Positions 34,601 to 45,900 are shown, counted from the first letter of the stretch. The stretch: 64,000 bases of DNA from Sclerodactyla briareus (GCA_026419785.1 JAODTK010002098.1:1-64000), one strand, 5' to 3'. Numbers and translations are program-made. Notes: a model not told the origin generated them from the sequence alone.

Positions 34601-35860
34601 ATTATGCTGATGGTGCCAGCATTGCTCAGCAGTCGTACAGATACTATGCATCAAATTAGTCAATACCCTGGTACCAGCATTGCTCAGCAGTCGTATAGAT
34701 ACTATGTATCAAATCAGTCAATATTCTGGTACCAGCATTGCTCAGCAGTCGTGCAGATACTATGCATCAAACCAGTCAATACCCTGGTACCAGCATTGCT
34801 CAGCAGTCATATAGATACTATGTATCAAATCAGTCGATATTCTGGTACCAGCATTGCTCAGCAGTCGTACAGATACTATGCATCAAACCAGTCAATACCC
34901 TGTTACCAGCATTGCTCAGCAGTAGTATAGATACTATGTATCAAATCAGTCAATATTCTGGTACCAGCATTGCTCAGCAGTCGTATAGATACTATGTATC
35001 AAATCAGTCAATACCCTGGTACCAGCATTGCTCAGCAGTCATATAGATACTATGCATCGAACCCGTCAATATCCTGGTACCAGTATTGCTCAGCAGTCGT
35101 ATAGATACTATGTATCGAATCAGCCAATATTCTGGTACCAGCATTGCCTCAGCAGTCATATAGATTCCGTGCATCGAATCAGTCAATATCCTGGTATCAG
35201 TATTGCTCAGCAGTCGTATAGATACTATGTATCGAATCAGCCAATATTCTGGTACCAGCATTGCCTCAGCAGTCATATAGATTCCGTGCATCGATCAGTC
35301 AATATCCTGGTACCAGCATGCTCAGCAGTCGTATAGATACTATGTATCAAATCAGTCAATATTCTGGTACCAGCATTGCTCAGCAGTCATATAGATTCCG
35401 TGCATCGAATCAGTCAATATTCTGGTACCATCATTGCTCAGCAGTCGTTTAGATACTATATGCATCGAATCAGTCATCATCCTAGTACTAGCATTGCTCA
35501 GCAGTCGTATAAATTCTGTGCATCAAACCCGTCAATATCCTGGTACCAGCACTGCTTAGCAGACATATGGATAATATCCTTCAAACCAGTCAATACCCTG
35601 GTACCAGCTTTGCTCAGCAGTGGTATAGAATCTGCGCATCAAACCCATCAATATCCTGGTACCAGCACTGCCTAGCAGACGTATGGATACTATGCATCAA
35701 ATCAGTCAATATTCTGGTACCAGCATTGCTCAGCAGTCATATCGATACTATTCATCAAACCAGTCAATACCCTGGTACCAGCATTGCTCAGCAGTCGTAT
35801 GAACTCTGTGCATCAAACTAGTCAATATCCTGGTAGAAGCATTGCTCAGCAGTCATTAAA
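34600..35860. repeat. 58-bp tandem satellite, about 21 units
   Basis: The unit core is CTGGTACCAGCATTGCTCAGCAG. Measured starts of ATTGCTCAG at 34621, 34679, 34737, 34795, 34853 and 34911 are exactly 58 apart. Two variants alternate over the first six units (GCATCAAA..ACCCTGG versus GTATCAAA..ATTCTGG), giving a 116-bp higher-order dimer. Later units are mixed and carry 1-bp indels. Since 58 is not a multiple of 3, each frame cycles through the unit and nearly all stay open. It is adjacent to the PPPPSY exon. Confidence 0.95.
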
Positions 35861-35881
35861 TTTATAGCGGGGATGCGAGGG

Positions 35882-36086
35882 TTACCATAGCAAATGCCAA
35901 TAAAGTAGAGTGCTGTCGCAACTACACGTAATCTTCAGCAATCTGACCCTGTCACCAGCCAAGTTGCTGATGGTGCCACCATTGAGCTCCACGTCACAAC
36001 TCTTAGGTCTTCGGACAATCTCGTCATAGCTTGGTGGCGGGGGGTGGTATGGTTCACCGCTGACCTTGACCTTGTCTGCCTGTTGC
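35882..36086 (-). CDS. Probable terminal exon, cytoplasmic tail with PPPPSY motif
   Basis: A minus-strand acceptor (TTTTTTTTAACAG) is followed by an open frame reading RQQADKVKVSGEPYHPPPPS, then YDEIVRRPKSCDVELNGG, ending at a TAA at 35882-35884. Codon choice looks coding (many C/G third positions). PPPPSYDE is a typical PY motif, the ligand of WW domains such as those in NEDD4-type ubiquitin ligases, often found in cytoplasmic tails of membrane proteins. The exon starts at the third base of a codon. The 58-bp satellite ends just downstream, so the satellite would lie in the 3' UTR or the next intron. The protein is not identified. A GT at the ATTAC/GTGTAG site could be an alternative donor. 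Confidence 0.45.
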
Positions 36087-36262
36087 CTGTTAAAAAAAAT
36101 CAGGGAAGATAGTTGCACATTAACATAAAGTATTACATAAACTGCCCACTGAAACTTTATGGTAATACAACAATTCTGTATGTAGGAAACAATCAACCAA
36201 ATGATCAAGGGAAACTGCAGCAGCAAATCATAGCAGGCTACCCTTACATGGAGTTTAATTGA

Positions 36263-36552
36263 ACTATCCTCGCTTTGCTTCAGCGGGGCTATTTACGAGG
36301 AAGCATACCTACCTTTCTGGCGAACCATTAGAGCGATTTGACCTCAACTGCCCTTAAACATCTGTCCCAATACAACTTGATAAAAACTTTTGGTACTGGA
36401 GCTGGCCAGCTAGCCCTAGCCTAGCGCCCCATATCTAGTCACTCAGCATGCCAACCACCAAAGATTTCACAGTGCAGTGGTGAGGAGGGTGGCTGCCAGA
36501 AGGTAGGTACGCTTCCTTGTAAATGGCCCCGCTAAAGCAAAGCAGGGATAAT
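36263..36552. mobile_element. Inverted-repeat (MITE-like) element, about 290 bp
   Basis: The left arm at 36263-36312 (contains GCTTTGCTTCAGCGGGGC and GAGGAAGC) pairs with the right arm at 36503-36552 (contains GCCCCGCTAAAGCAAAGC and GCTTCCTTG). The arms are about 50 bp with a few mismatches, and the interior is non-coding. A clear target duplication is not visible. A GGCGAACCAT string occurs both just inside the left arm (about 36319) and outside the right arm (about 36577), so the true element may be larger. Confidence 0.55.
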
Positions 36553-37240
36553 TTATTTCAGAAGCTACCCAACTCCGGCGAACCATCACAATAGCAACTT
36601 ACCACCGAGCGAAAGAGGTGGGTGCTTGAAGGGAACTACTTGAGAAAAAACACTCACGGAAAAAGTTGTCTGTTTGCGACCCCAGTACAGACAGACTAAT
36701 GATGCCATCTTGCTGAGGTTCGAACATTGAGAGACATTTCAGATCTGCGAGAAGAACATCGCGTAAATAGACCACGATTAAAGTATTGGAAGGACTCCCT
36801 AGCTGCTGCCTCTAATATCTCTCTCATGGGGAACCCCCTGAAAAAGGGCCCAAGAGGACACCAGGGAACGAATAATCATGGGCTCTTGGAAGTCCCGGAA
36901 AACCGTTGAGATAGGCACGTTAAAATGGCCTGCTGAACTATCCAACAAGAATAGTGTCGTTAGACACTCTACCAAGAGAACAACGGGAGGTCACAAGAGA
37001 GGAACCTTGCGAAGGACGTGACGGTATAGATACCGCTTAAGCGCCCATATAGGACACCAGAATATTTCTTCTTCGACCGTAGATATGGAGCCTATTGAGG
37101 CTATGGAGATTGGGAGGGAATGAACTCCTTAGAAAGGAAAGAGGGGTCCGGAATCATCCTGGCCTCGTGCGGTTCAAACCGCATGTGATCATGAACCAGG
37201 GAAAGGGTGTGAAGAAAGGGAAAGGGTGTGTCGGTCCGGC
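36553..37240. other. Unassigned, possibly 3' part of the DIRS-like element
   Basis: This lies where a DIRS tyrosine recombinase would be expected on the minus strand, but I see no recombinase motif in any minus frame. Confidence 0.35.
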
Positions 37241-38800
37241 CACTTGGCGCTTAAACGTAGTAAAACTGGGGTTGTGATGAGACCTCAAAAACGTTATATC
37301 TTTCGGACCGCCCCATGCGCGTGAATAAGACTGCCATCACGGACGGAAGAAGAACCATTCCGAGTGGCCTATAAAGGCTCTGGAGAGATAATCCGCTAAG
37401 GAATTCTCCAAACCCAGGGGAGGTGGGCTGCCAGGGGGGAGAACCCTGGGCTCGACAAACAAACTGGAATATCTCCCAGGTCGTCCAACACAAACAGGAG
37501 TGAGCATGGTCCGCCTTGGTGGTTTAGGTACGAGACCACGTCGTGATGTGCCGTGACGAATCAACACACCTTGCCCTTGAGAAGAGGGCCAAAGCCCCTG
37601 AGGGCACAGGAGAGTGAGGAGACTGCCAGAGTTTGAGATTTATGTCCCACGGCACCATAGCGGCATTTCCCATTGATGTGCCAGAGAATGCTGGCTTAGC
37701 GTCGCTCCCAAGCCGGAGAGAGAAGCATTCATCATAACCAACAAACGTTCTTCCCTGGGGTAGGAAACGATACACCTCTCGCCAGATTGGAGGAATTTAA
37801 CCACTGGAAAACGTTTTCCAGATATAAAGAGCTCTGTGGCACAGAGGGTGCTGGTTCGGGCGAAAGAAGGCAAGCAGGTGCAGCTGCAGGGGTCTCATAT
37901 CAAGCCTACACCAGGGGACCAGGTCCACCAGGCTCGCTAGATACCCAAGACAAACAAAGCCATGCTCAGGCCGGTAGAGACTGGGACTCCACACATGAGT
38001 TGGCCTGTCCCATGCCGGACCACCTGAATCCTGGTGGGTGTGGGGGGTGCAACCCCCCAAAAAGAGAAACGTTGGAGGGGTACTGGGGAAGGTTTCTTGC
38101 CAGTTGTGAACAACCAGGGTAACGCCCGAGATGAACCGAGTACCCACTGGTATCGAGCAAGGCCTGGGCCTGAGAAGGAAGCCAGAAGAGTCTGCCAGGT
38201 ACATGAATATTTGTATCCTGCACTCTTCGCAGGAAACCCTGGAAGACATGTGCATGAGTGAAGGTCTGGGAGCAATCGAGAGGCCCAAAAAGGAGGACCC
38301 TGAACTGGTAGGCCTGGCCCTCGAAGATGAAACCCAGCTATGGTTGAGAGACCTTTGGCACTGGTATGTGTAGGTAGGCGTTTTTCGAACAGGTCCTGAC
38401 ATCGCTCGAGGCCCTGACACAAGTGGGCTAAGATTACTGACAGAGTGTCTACGTGGAAGCAAGGGGGAAGAATGTGGCAGTTGAGAGGTCTCAGACTGAT
38501 GCTCAGTCACCACGAGCAGTCCTTCATGGGCACCAGAAAAAACTGGGAGGAGAAGAAAAACAGAGAGAAGCTGAATCTGTCACCTCGAGGACTGCCTTCT
38601 TTATCAGGTTTATCAGAATTTTCTGCCGGAGGGCGCAGGCCCTTTTTCTGTTCGCTGGAGTCAGCGTCACTCGCAGCTGGGAGGTCTGATCCGGAATGAA
38701 CGTGAACTGAGGGCGTACTGTTCTCAGTACTATGTCTGGGCGTGGCGCTGTAGTGACCCTCCTACATGAGAAGTGGAGGATGGGAGACTTTGGCAACTGT
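37240..38800 (-). mobile_element. DIRS-like retrotransposon: reverse transcriptase and RNase H region
   Basis: Minus-strand reading in shifting frames gives the usual DIRS order. There is ALRQKIL and KKAVLEVTDS (about 38600), LRPLNCHILPP (about 38480), a DLK.AYLHIPV equivalent then FIFEGQAYQFRVLLFGPL (about 38330-38280), and FMYLADSSG where YLDD is expected (about 38200). TFLFLGG (about 38040), LGYLASLVDLVPWCRLDMRP (37950-37890) and NASLSGLGATL (about 37690) of RNase H follow, then SYLNHQGG (about 37520) and ENSLADYLSRAFIG (about 37390). This motif set, notably Q-G-G and the SLADYLSR box, is that of DIRS-type elements, which integrate with a tyrosine recombinase. I found neither the recombinase nor the terminal repeats. 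YLDD is altered to YLAD and frames are broken, so the copy is inactive. Confidence 0.84.
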
Positions 38801-38984
38801 GCAAGTCATTGGGTGCCTCCCCCATTGGCCAGTGGGTAAGAGGACCTACAGTGATCGGCCATGGCAAGAAACTTCCCAACAAATCTGTTTCATTCGATTA
38901 TTTGATAGTCCAAGCTGGAATACACAGGGCAAGATTGTTCTCTGCCCTCAGAACACTGATAACCTAATGGCCAAAAGTTAAGGA

Positions 38985-39690
38985 AGTGAGTTGGTTTTCA
39001 GCTCAGACACCAGTGAGCATACCCAGGACATCAGGGTTCATCTGGGACAACATAAGGTGTTAATCCAGAGATTCTTTGAATTTATCAACTGAACAGTCAG
39101 ACATTTTTCGGACTTTGCAAGGGAGAATGTTGAAAAGCTGTGGTCCTCTGACAAAGATGCTGTTTTCTTTCAAGGTTGTAGTAGTTCCACTGCATTACGT
39201 TGTTCATGGGGGTATCAGGCATAGTCTTCCTCTTCTTGATGATTACTTCATTTTGACACTTACGTTGGGGACCGAACCTTCTACTGCTTTCCATGTGTAG
39301 ATAATCATATAACATTCCATCCTTCTTCATACGGAATACATTTTGAGCTCTTTCAGTCTTTCTCAATAATTCAGATGCTTCAGGCATGGTATCCTAGCAG
39401 TTTAGCTTCGTAGAAGTTTTTGTATCTGGCCTTGTTTATGTGGGGCTCGTAGTTAACAGCAGTAATCCATGCGCAGTTGTAGGAAGGCAATCCACAGAGT
39501 TTTCATAATTTGCAGATCACCTGTGATCCATGCACATAACTGCTTGCATTTGTTGTACACTTTGAAAATATGATCATCAAAGTTGACCATAACCCCCAAG
39601 TCCCTTGTTACATCTTTCTCTGTGTGATACCTTGGAAGGCACAGCCGTCCCCTAAAAACGTGGACAGAGAGGGCAGGAGAGGGCCGAAAC
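38985..39690 (-). mobile_element. LINE reverse transcriptase C-terminal fragment (CR1/Jockey-like)
   Basis: Minus strand reads EKDVTRDLGVMVNFDDHIFK, then CKQLCAWI and LRMDYC (39620-39455), then in other frames ERYMIIYTWKVVEG and MNNVMQWNYYNLE (39330-39180), ending with a run equivalent to SFSTFSLAKSEKCLTVQLIN (about 39110). These are the post-catalytic RT blocks of CR1/Jockey-type LINEs (EKDLGV..D..L.F..H, LEYCS.LW, GP.LFN.LP). The catalytic core is missing; at about 39690-39890 the sequence changes to an unidentified GC-rich stretch. Truncated and frameshifted. Confidence 0.76.
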
Positions 39691-39905
39691 AAGAAAGTCT
39701 TTGCCCGAAATACTTTGCCACGCTGAGGGCGACGTCGCAGGGGTTTGGGAGGGGTGATGCAGCGATAAAGCCTGGTAGATATTCATTGCGGAGAGCATCT
39801 CCGACATAGGCGAGATGGAGTCTTCCTCCTTCCAGAATGGCTACTGGAGCATCTTCATGATCAAATATCAGCAATGTGCACCAAAAATTCTTCGCATGAT
39901 TTCAC
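39690..39905. other. GC-rich unidentified segment
   Basis: An 88-codon minus-strand frame (39608-39874) reads through it without a recognised domain. It may be a rearranged piece of a retroelement. Confidence 0.3.
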
Positions 39906-40040
39906 ATGATGGGGCCCCCTTGGACCCACACTGGGTCTTGGGCCCACAATTCCTCAACAACCCCAATTTTCAAATGGAAATTAATTGAAGCTTGTGGGAT
40001 ATGTATCTCAAGTACCATTGTGTGAAGTTGAAATTATGAA
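39905..40040 (+). repeat. GGGCCC-family unit
   Basis: GGGGCCCCCTTGGACCC..GGGTCTTGGGCCCACAATTC, then ATTAATTGAAGCTTGTGGGA and CTCAAGTACCATTGTGTG, as at 46448-46600 and 50320-50465. Confidence 0.68.
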
Positions 40041-40379
40041 TTTTCCTAGTTGAGCGGTATCCTGTGAAGCACCACCTGACATATGTCTGCATGGAAGGGA
40101 TTCATGCTAGAGTGGCTCCCAAGCCACTCGCTGAGTCTGTCTACACATCCTGATGGTATAACAGAAAAGCAAATTGGGGTGGTGCATGGTCATTGGAGGC
40201 TAAGTAGAGTATGTGGAATAGATTCAACTTTCCCTACAAAACTTGGAACACTTGTAAAAATGTATGGAAGGCATTAGAGAACAGGCCATCTGACCACCTC
40301 TAGGCTAAAAAAATATGCCAGGACTTGGAGAAAATGGGCAGGGCTAGCGGCACGCTGATGTATTTATAAAGTTAGGTAC

Positions 40380-40629
40380 AATCAGTGCTATATTCAGTTT
40401 CATATAACGGTTCATATTGGCCCTTTAGGTGTATTTGACCTTGACCTTTGTATGGTTTGAAATGTCGCACATTTTGTTCAAGTTAGTTGACATCTCTTGA
40501 AGAATACACATTGAGAGCCTGAAAAAAAACAACAATTTACAGACTGGATAGATAACAGATACATGAGAACAAAGATCGATACAAGAAATGCCATGGAAAT
40601 AGCTCAACCAGCATAGCGGTTTTGAGCTA
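40380..40629 (-). repeat. TAGCTCAACC-hairpin family element, partial
   Basis: TGGCCCTTTAGGTGTATTTGACCTTGACC, GGATAGATAACAGATAC tract and hairpin TAGCTCAACC..GGTTTTGAGCTA (40600-40629). Confidence 0.65.
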
Positions 40630-40645
40630 AAAACTTCTTCCCTAC

Positions 40646-41248
40646 CTGTAGGTGACCAATCTGTCCAAAGGAATTGTGGTGACTATGCCCTGCGACGGCA
40701 TCATTCTCTAAGTCTGCGGCAGTGATCATAACGTCCGGAGTGAAGTCATGGCAAGGGTTGGGGGTCCACACTGGAAATATCTCCCTCACTTCTCTCCAGC
40801 AATCTGTCTGTCTCCTATGACTGGATGCTCTCAAGATCAAGAGTTCACCTCCTGGCTGTTCTAGGCAGCCTTGATGCTTCCATGTTTCTGATGCAAGCAG
40901 CGGGCCCAGAGGCTTCTCTGAACGTGACCTCTGAGGTTTGCACAGGAATTTGGTACGGCCGTGCAACCGTCTGTGCTCCCGAGAGTCTGACTCGACCCCG
41001 GCATACCTCTCTTGTTGAGGGAGCCTCTCTCTCAACGTGGGCACGACAATCCATAGTATTGAAAGGGAACGGACCATTGAACTCCAGTCTCTGTGGAGCC
41101 TTCGGGACCTCCCCCGGCTAGTGGCCCTCTGCGCTCTATGGTCTCTGACGTTGTTTTGGGGAATGTTCCCGCAGATAGGGCACGGCAAGAGAGAAAATGG
41201 TAGTCCTCCTAGAGTGAGGGATAGGAGAAAGCACAGAAGTCCTGCCAT
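40646..41248 (-). CDS. Unidentified frame with hydrophobic leader and possible 3' splice-bounded exon
   Basis: A minus-strand frame starts MAGLLCFLLSLTLGG, which resembles a signal peptide, and stays open to a site CTACAG/GTAGGG at 40646. The last part (40770-40646) also follows a good acceptor (GAGATATTTCCAG). It reads WTPNPCHDFTPDVMITAADL, then ENDAVAGHSHHNSFGQIGHL, with coding-like codon use, so the true exon may be only that 125-base piece. The region is GC-rich and other frames are open by chance, which weakens the case for the full length. I recognise no domain. The frame otherwise runs on into a terminal hairpin of a dispersed repeat at 40600-40629, so it cannot be real beyond the donor. 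Confidence 0.33.
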
Positions 41249-41399
41249 TAGATTATGACGGGGACATATAAATACAACGGGTACTGCAGCTAGAGGAATA
41301 GATGTGTACCCAAAATGTCATAAACACAATACATAGATAAGGTAGAGAGCAGTGTGCTTTCAATGCTGTTGCTCTCTATCATTTTGCCATCTTGGGTTA

Positions 41400-42015
41400 A
41401 GAATAATTGATGTATCATAAAACATAATTATATGGATGAGGTAGGAGCCCCACTGTAATTCCACTGTTGTACACTCCATCACCTAACTCTAATGGGTAAG
41501 GACAATTTGATGCATCATAAAATAATATTGGATGAGGTAGGAGCACTGTACCTTCCACTGTTGTACACTCCATCACCTCACTCTAATGGGTTAGGACCAA
41601 TTGCCTAGCATCATAAACAGAATTATATGGATAGGTAGGGCACTGTACCTTACACTGTTGTACACCCCATTCACTCCTCTAAGGGTTAGGACAATTTGAT
41701 GCATCATTAACATAATTATATGGATGAGGTAGGAGCACTGTACCTTCCCCTGTGTACACTCAATCCCCACTCTATGGTACAATTTGATGCATCATAAACA
41801 TAATTATATGGATGAGGTGGAGCACGGTACCTTACACGGTTGTGTACCTCCATTCCCTCACTCCTAATGGGTTAGGACAATTTGATGCATCATAAACAAC
41901 TAATGGATGAGGTAGGAGCACTGTACCTACACGTTGCTACACTCCATCACCCACTCTAATGGGTAAGGACAATTTGATGCATCTTACACATTCATATGGG
42001 TTGGTAGGTGCAGTT
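41400..42015. repeat. Tandem array, period about 92 to 100 bp, seven units
   Basis: Units read AATTTGATGCATCATAAACATAATTATATGGATGAGGTAGGAGCACTGTACC followed by ACTGTTGTACACTCCATCACCTCACTCTAATGGGTTAGGAC, starting near 41405, 41503, 41599, 41692, 41777, 41878 and 41969. Length differences are small indels. Confidence 0.9.
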
Positions 42016-42930
42016 ACCCTAGCCTACGGGCTTGCGGGGATCGGCATATCTTTGAGTAGGTAACTGGCCACTACTGTCAATCGTTCATGGCAGACAGAAC
42101 GGAGGAAGAGTGGGAAGCCAGCGTGAAAAGCCGCTGAGGAAATGGAAGTGAGGTTAGGGAGCATTGATGAAGATCTCACCCTGTGCGTAACCTCCCCTTG
42201 AGGTTAAGTGGTGGCATTTGGGAACGTTGTTGAATATGAGATGACGACTTTACAGGGGAAACAAGAGCAAACTATATATCAAACAAATGTACAAAGGGCG
42301 ACTTCAAGATCACCTAAAAGATGAATATTTAGCCTAAGCGGCAATAGCAGAATAATAACTCACCATACACGAAACACATTGTTGGGATTTGCTGTTAAGT
42401 AGAGTTTCAAGTAACACGTCCATTCCTTGGTTCCACAATCTACTGTGGATATTATATGTATTTATTCGGAAGCTGGTCCCACTCCGGGATATGAGGATGA
42501 AAACAATTTGGACAAATTAATGATTGTCCACTGTCCAATACCAAGCCATATACTGAGTGGGTACATGAAAGTTGGGTCCAGTGGTAGCTACACAGAGAAC
42601 AGAGCTCTCCTGACGCTATTCCTCTGAGTGTTTCAGTGCCGGGAAGAAGTCAGTGTTAGACATTTTAATCAGGTTTTTCCCTTTAGTTTTAAAGCTGTTT
42701 ACCCCTTTCACAGAGGACTTACTGGAGATAGTGTGTGATGATTGTTTTAGTACATCGTGTAATTGACTTGAAAGTGACAGAGTTATGTGTGATAGATGTT
42801 GTTTAGTACATCAGGGGTACATGACTTGGAAAGGTGACAGAGTTAATTTCCATGACTTTCCGGAAAAGCCCGTTATTTGTTGTAACCTGATGAGTTCAGT
42901 CATTAGGGAGAAACTGACCCGAAGTTCAGA
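42015..42930. other. No identifiable feature
   Basis: A short duplicated phrase (GTGTGATGATTGTTTTAGTACATC / GTGTGATAGATGTTGTTTAGTACATC) at 42730 and 42785. No supported exon. Confidence 0.45.
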
Positions 42931-43396
42931 AGATCCATTAGGTCAAAAGGTCAAAGGGGTCAAATTATGTCACCAGATAAGTTTGCAACAGACGATAGGA
43001 AGTCATCCATTATGCCAACCCCATTTGACCTTTTTACAGAGGATAAAAGATGACTGACCTTGACCTGACACCAAAAACAAATTAGGGGTTCATCTTCACC
43101 AAATGTGCAACCCACCACATACCTATTATGAAATTACGGATACTTGCAATCCAATAAATATCGTGATGATACGGTTTTTGAACTTTTGCCCTGTCGTGAC
43201 ATTGGATGACCTTGAAACTGGCACTGAGACAAATCGCATCATCCTCACCAAAATGAGCAACCCACAGAAGTTGTGATACTGTTTGCGTTTGTTGGATACG
43301 TGCTAACAAGGGTGTCACACCACACACACAGACAGACCACACACAGATATGCACAGAACCATGACTGCATAGATTCATTTGACTTCGCAGGAAATA
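42930..43396 (-). repeat. GGTCA-rich element with CA tract and degenerate hairpin
   Basis: AGGTCAAAAGGTCAAAGGGGTCA at 42940-42962, TGACCTTGACCTGACACCAAAA, and two CATC-TCACCAAA-TG-GCAACCCAC units. Then a CA tract (43316-43346) and GATTCATTTGACTTCGCAGGAAAT (43372-43395). Same layout as 1-745. Confidence 0.72.
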
Positions 43397-43399
43397 AAC

Positions 43400-45900
43400 T
43401 AGAGAACGAATGGTTCAGTAACTCAAACCGGACCAAGTTTCAATATGTAGTGAACTGGTACTCTATGATGTGTTACCAGGGTGGGGCATTGATTCAGTTA
43501 TATACTACAGTATTTGCCAAGTTTTTTATTGTCAAAATTCTAGAGAGCGTGGAAGCAATGCATATTTACTGATGGACATACATTGAAATATAAATGCAAC
43601 TCTACATAGTGATTCCTTGCCTCAGCCAGTTGATTGTCATTGCTATTTAAAGCATAATGTCAATTGTTTTCAACAGTTAGCAAATAACATGTTAAGGGTT
43701 CTAGATTTCATTCTTCTCTCACCTCATATGACCTTCGATCTGCTCCAAAACAATAAGGATCATGAAAATCTAAATGGGCAACTCACATATCGAAGAACAT
43801 GCCCATACGTATGTTGCCCACTTTAGACAGCTATTCTGGTCAGCAAGATTTTTCACCTCTCTTGACCCGAGATGATTTTAAAACAAATGGGAAATGTACT
43901 CAATATAACCAACTCATACCAAGTATATTGGTGCCACAGTGACCAAATATCTTGATATTACAACCAAATCTGTGTTGCAAATGTTGCCTCTTCAATTACC
44001 TTGACCCTGCAAATTGAGCAAAAAAGAGCACAATGTCTGTAGCTCAATTCGCATGAATGTGCCAAGACAAATGTAAAATTGTGTGTAAAATGTCAAGATC
44101 ATGAGGCCAAGTTGGCAGTTTCAAGCAAAGGCCTATTGTGCCCCATAACAAATTTGACCTTGATCTTCATATGGCCAAGCAAATGTCTTAGCAGTCAATA
44201 AAAATTGTGAATCAGCTAGTCAAACATCGATCCAAGAAATGCCCCTATGACAGTGAAAGAGGCAACTTCACAGTCGATGAAAATTGGGGTTAAGTTGGTC
44301 AAGATCCATCAAAGAACTAGCCATGTACAGGCGGGTAAACCGCCAACATGTATATCCCCGCAGGAACGGCCTTCGTGGACCTGTAATCCATATAAATCTT
44401 AAATGTATAGCATGCCTAAAACTTGCAAAGGAAAGAGGGATTGTTGGCAGTTGCTAAATTGCAATTACGTATTTCTCAATCACACTTTATCCTCCTAAAG
44501 TGGGGTGGTGGGGGAGGGCTGTTTAGCAAGGTATTTCAAAATTGTACTTTACTGTTAATACTTGTCCTTTTTTAAATTGTCTCATATTGAACAAATTAGT
44601 TAGCAGTATTCCATGAGGTGATGGACAGTACCCCTATCAATGATAAATTTTCAAGGGGATAATGTAACAAATGTATCATACCTAAAGCCTACTGTGCACT
44701 CGCCGTACGAGGCCCAGGTGAGCAGGGGGAACTATTGTCAGAGTTGTCTTTTTCTACTGAACCCGATCCAATATTTTTTTCCAGGGGGAGGGTAGCGGGT
44801 TGTCTTATATATTTATAGTACGCACAATAATCAAATTAGGTGCACATATTAATAAGTGTTTTGCACATTTCAATTACATTTTCAAGGCGGTACTTACGAA
44901 TTTCCTTCAATGTTTCTTTCTTCAATCTATTCAGTTTAAAGGAGGAGGGGTGGGTAGACAAATCATTTGTACATTCTATTCCATTCTCTTGTGTTTATAC
45001 ACCTACTGCCTCTTATGGAGTCATTTTCATGGACAATGGAGTTATAAAACTCTGTATTACAACTTACGGCTACGGTACATCCTGGACCACGACCACACTA
45101 TGCCTGAATGCCATCAATCGTTCAACTGCTTAGGGTGCCAAATCTTCAGGGGGCGATTTGTTTATAGGCTGGGTAGACCATCATCGGGATGATAACAAAT
45201 TGCCCTGGGACATATTTACCAAAACATGTCAAAACAGAATTAGGTGAATTTTGAGGTGATATCTACAGGTACCAGAGATACAAGTTGCATGCAAAAAATT
45301 GTAATTTGCGGTACATCATTTGGATGGTGGGCTAGATGGGCGGCAGCAAACCCAAGTATGAGGACAATGAGAGCAATTAAGGACGGGTGGATCTCAAGAG
45401 GGAAACGGCGGGGGTTTGATAAGGAAATCTAAAAGCAGATTTAGAGACAAAGGTTATTCGAATTTGGATATTAAAGACAGAAAATAGTATGTTATAAGAG
45501 TAGTGGTTATTTAGCACAAAAACTGCGGCCCACATAACTTGGCAGACTTGAAATTCAAAGCACTGCTCCTTATCCTCAACAGTTTATGACTGTTTTGCTT
45601 CTTCTTCATTAGATTTTACTGTATTTTAATCTAACAGTACCATATGAGTTGCATCCAAAATCGGCAAACAAGCGAAGAGAGCACCTCCAGAAGAACATTA
45701 TGACAAAAAAATCAATGTACTCATTAGGAGGAAATACATTTTGAAATTTCATCAATAGGACCTAGATTGCCCCTTGACCTTTGACCCTGACCAAAGTTCA
45801 TGGGTCAATTAACAATATGTCCAAGTTTGGTGACATCCGTGACAGAATGACGTCTGGGGGCCAAAAAATGGCATTCATGTTGTTGACACAATGATAGAAG
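43400..45900. other. Mostly unassigned, with decayed GGTCA-body sequence
   Basis: Between 43980 and 44340 there are body pieces (TTGACCTTGATCTTCATATGGCCAAG, GGTCAAGATCCATCAAAGAACT) of the TAGCTCAACC family without its hairpin. Frames at 44800-45432 have no recognised domain. A near-perfect DR1 in reverse (TGACCT-T-TGACCC) is at 45775-45787. Confidence 0.45.

Noticed and set aside
34547..35821. Repetitive proteins (SSHIDTMYQ.. and related) on both strands
   Set aside because: They are products of a 58-bp satellite whose length is not a multiple of three. The same peptide pieces appear in several frames.
37797..38513. 238-codon minus-strand frame as a host gene
   Set aside because: It is a frame-mixed read of the DIRS-like reverse transcriptase.
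45244..45432. Frame with IVICGTSFGWWARWAA as a transposon-associated hydrolase
   Set aside because: Only a weak resemblance in one short stretch; no downstream motifs.
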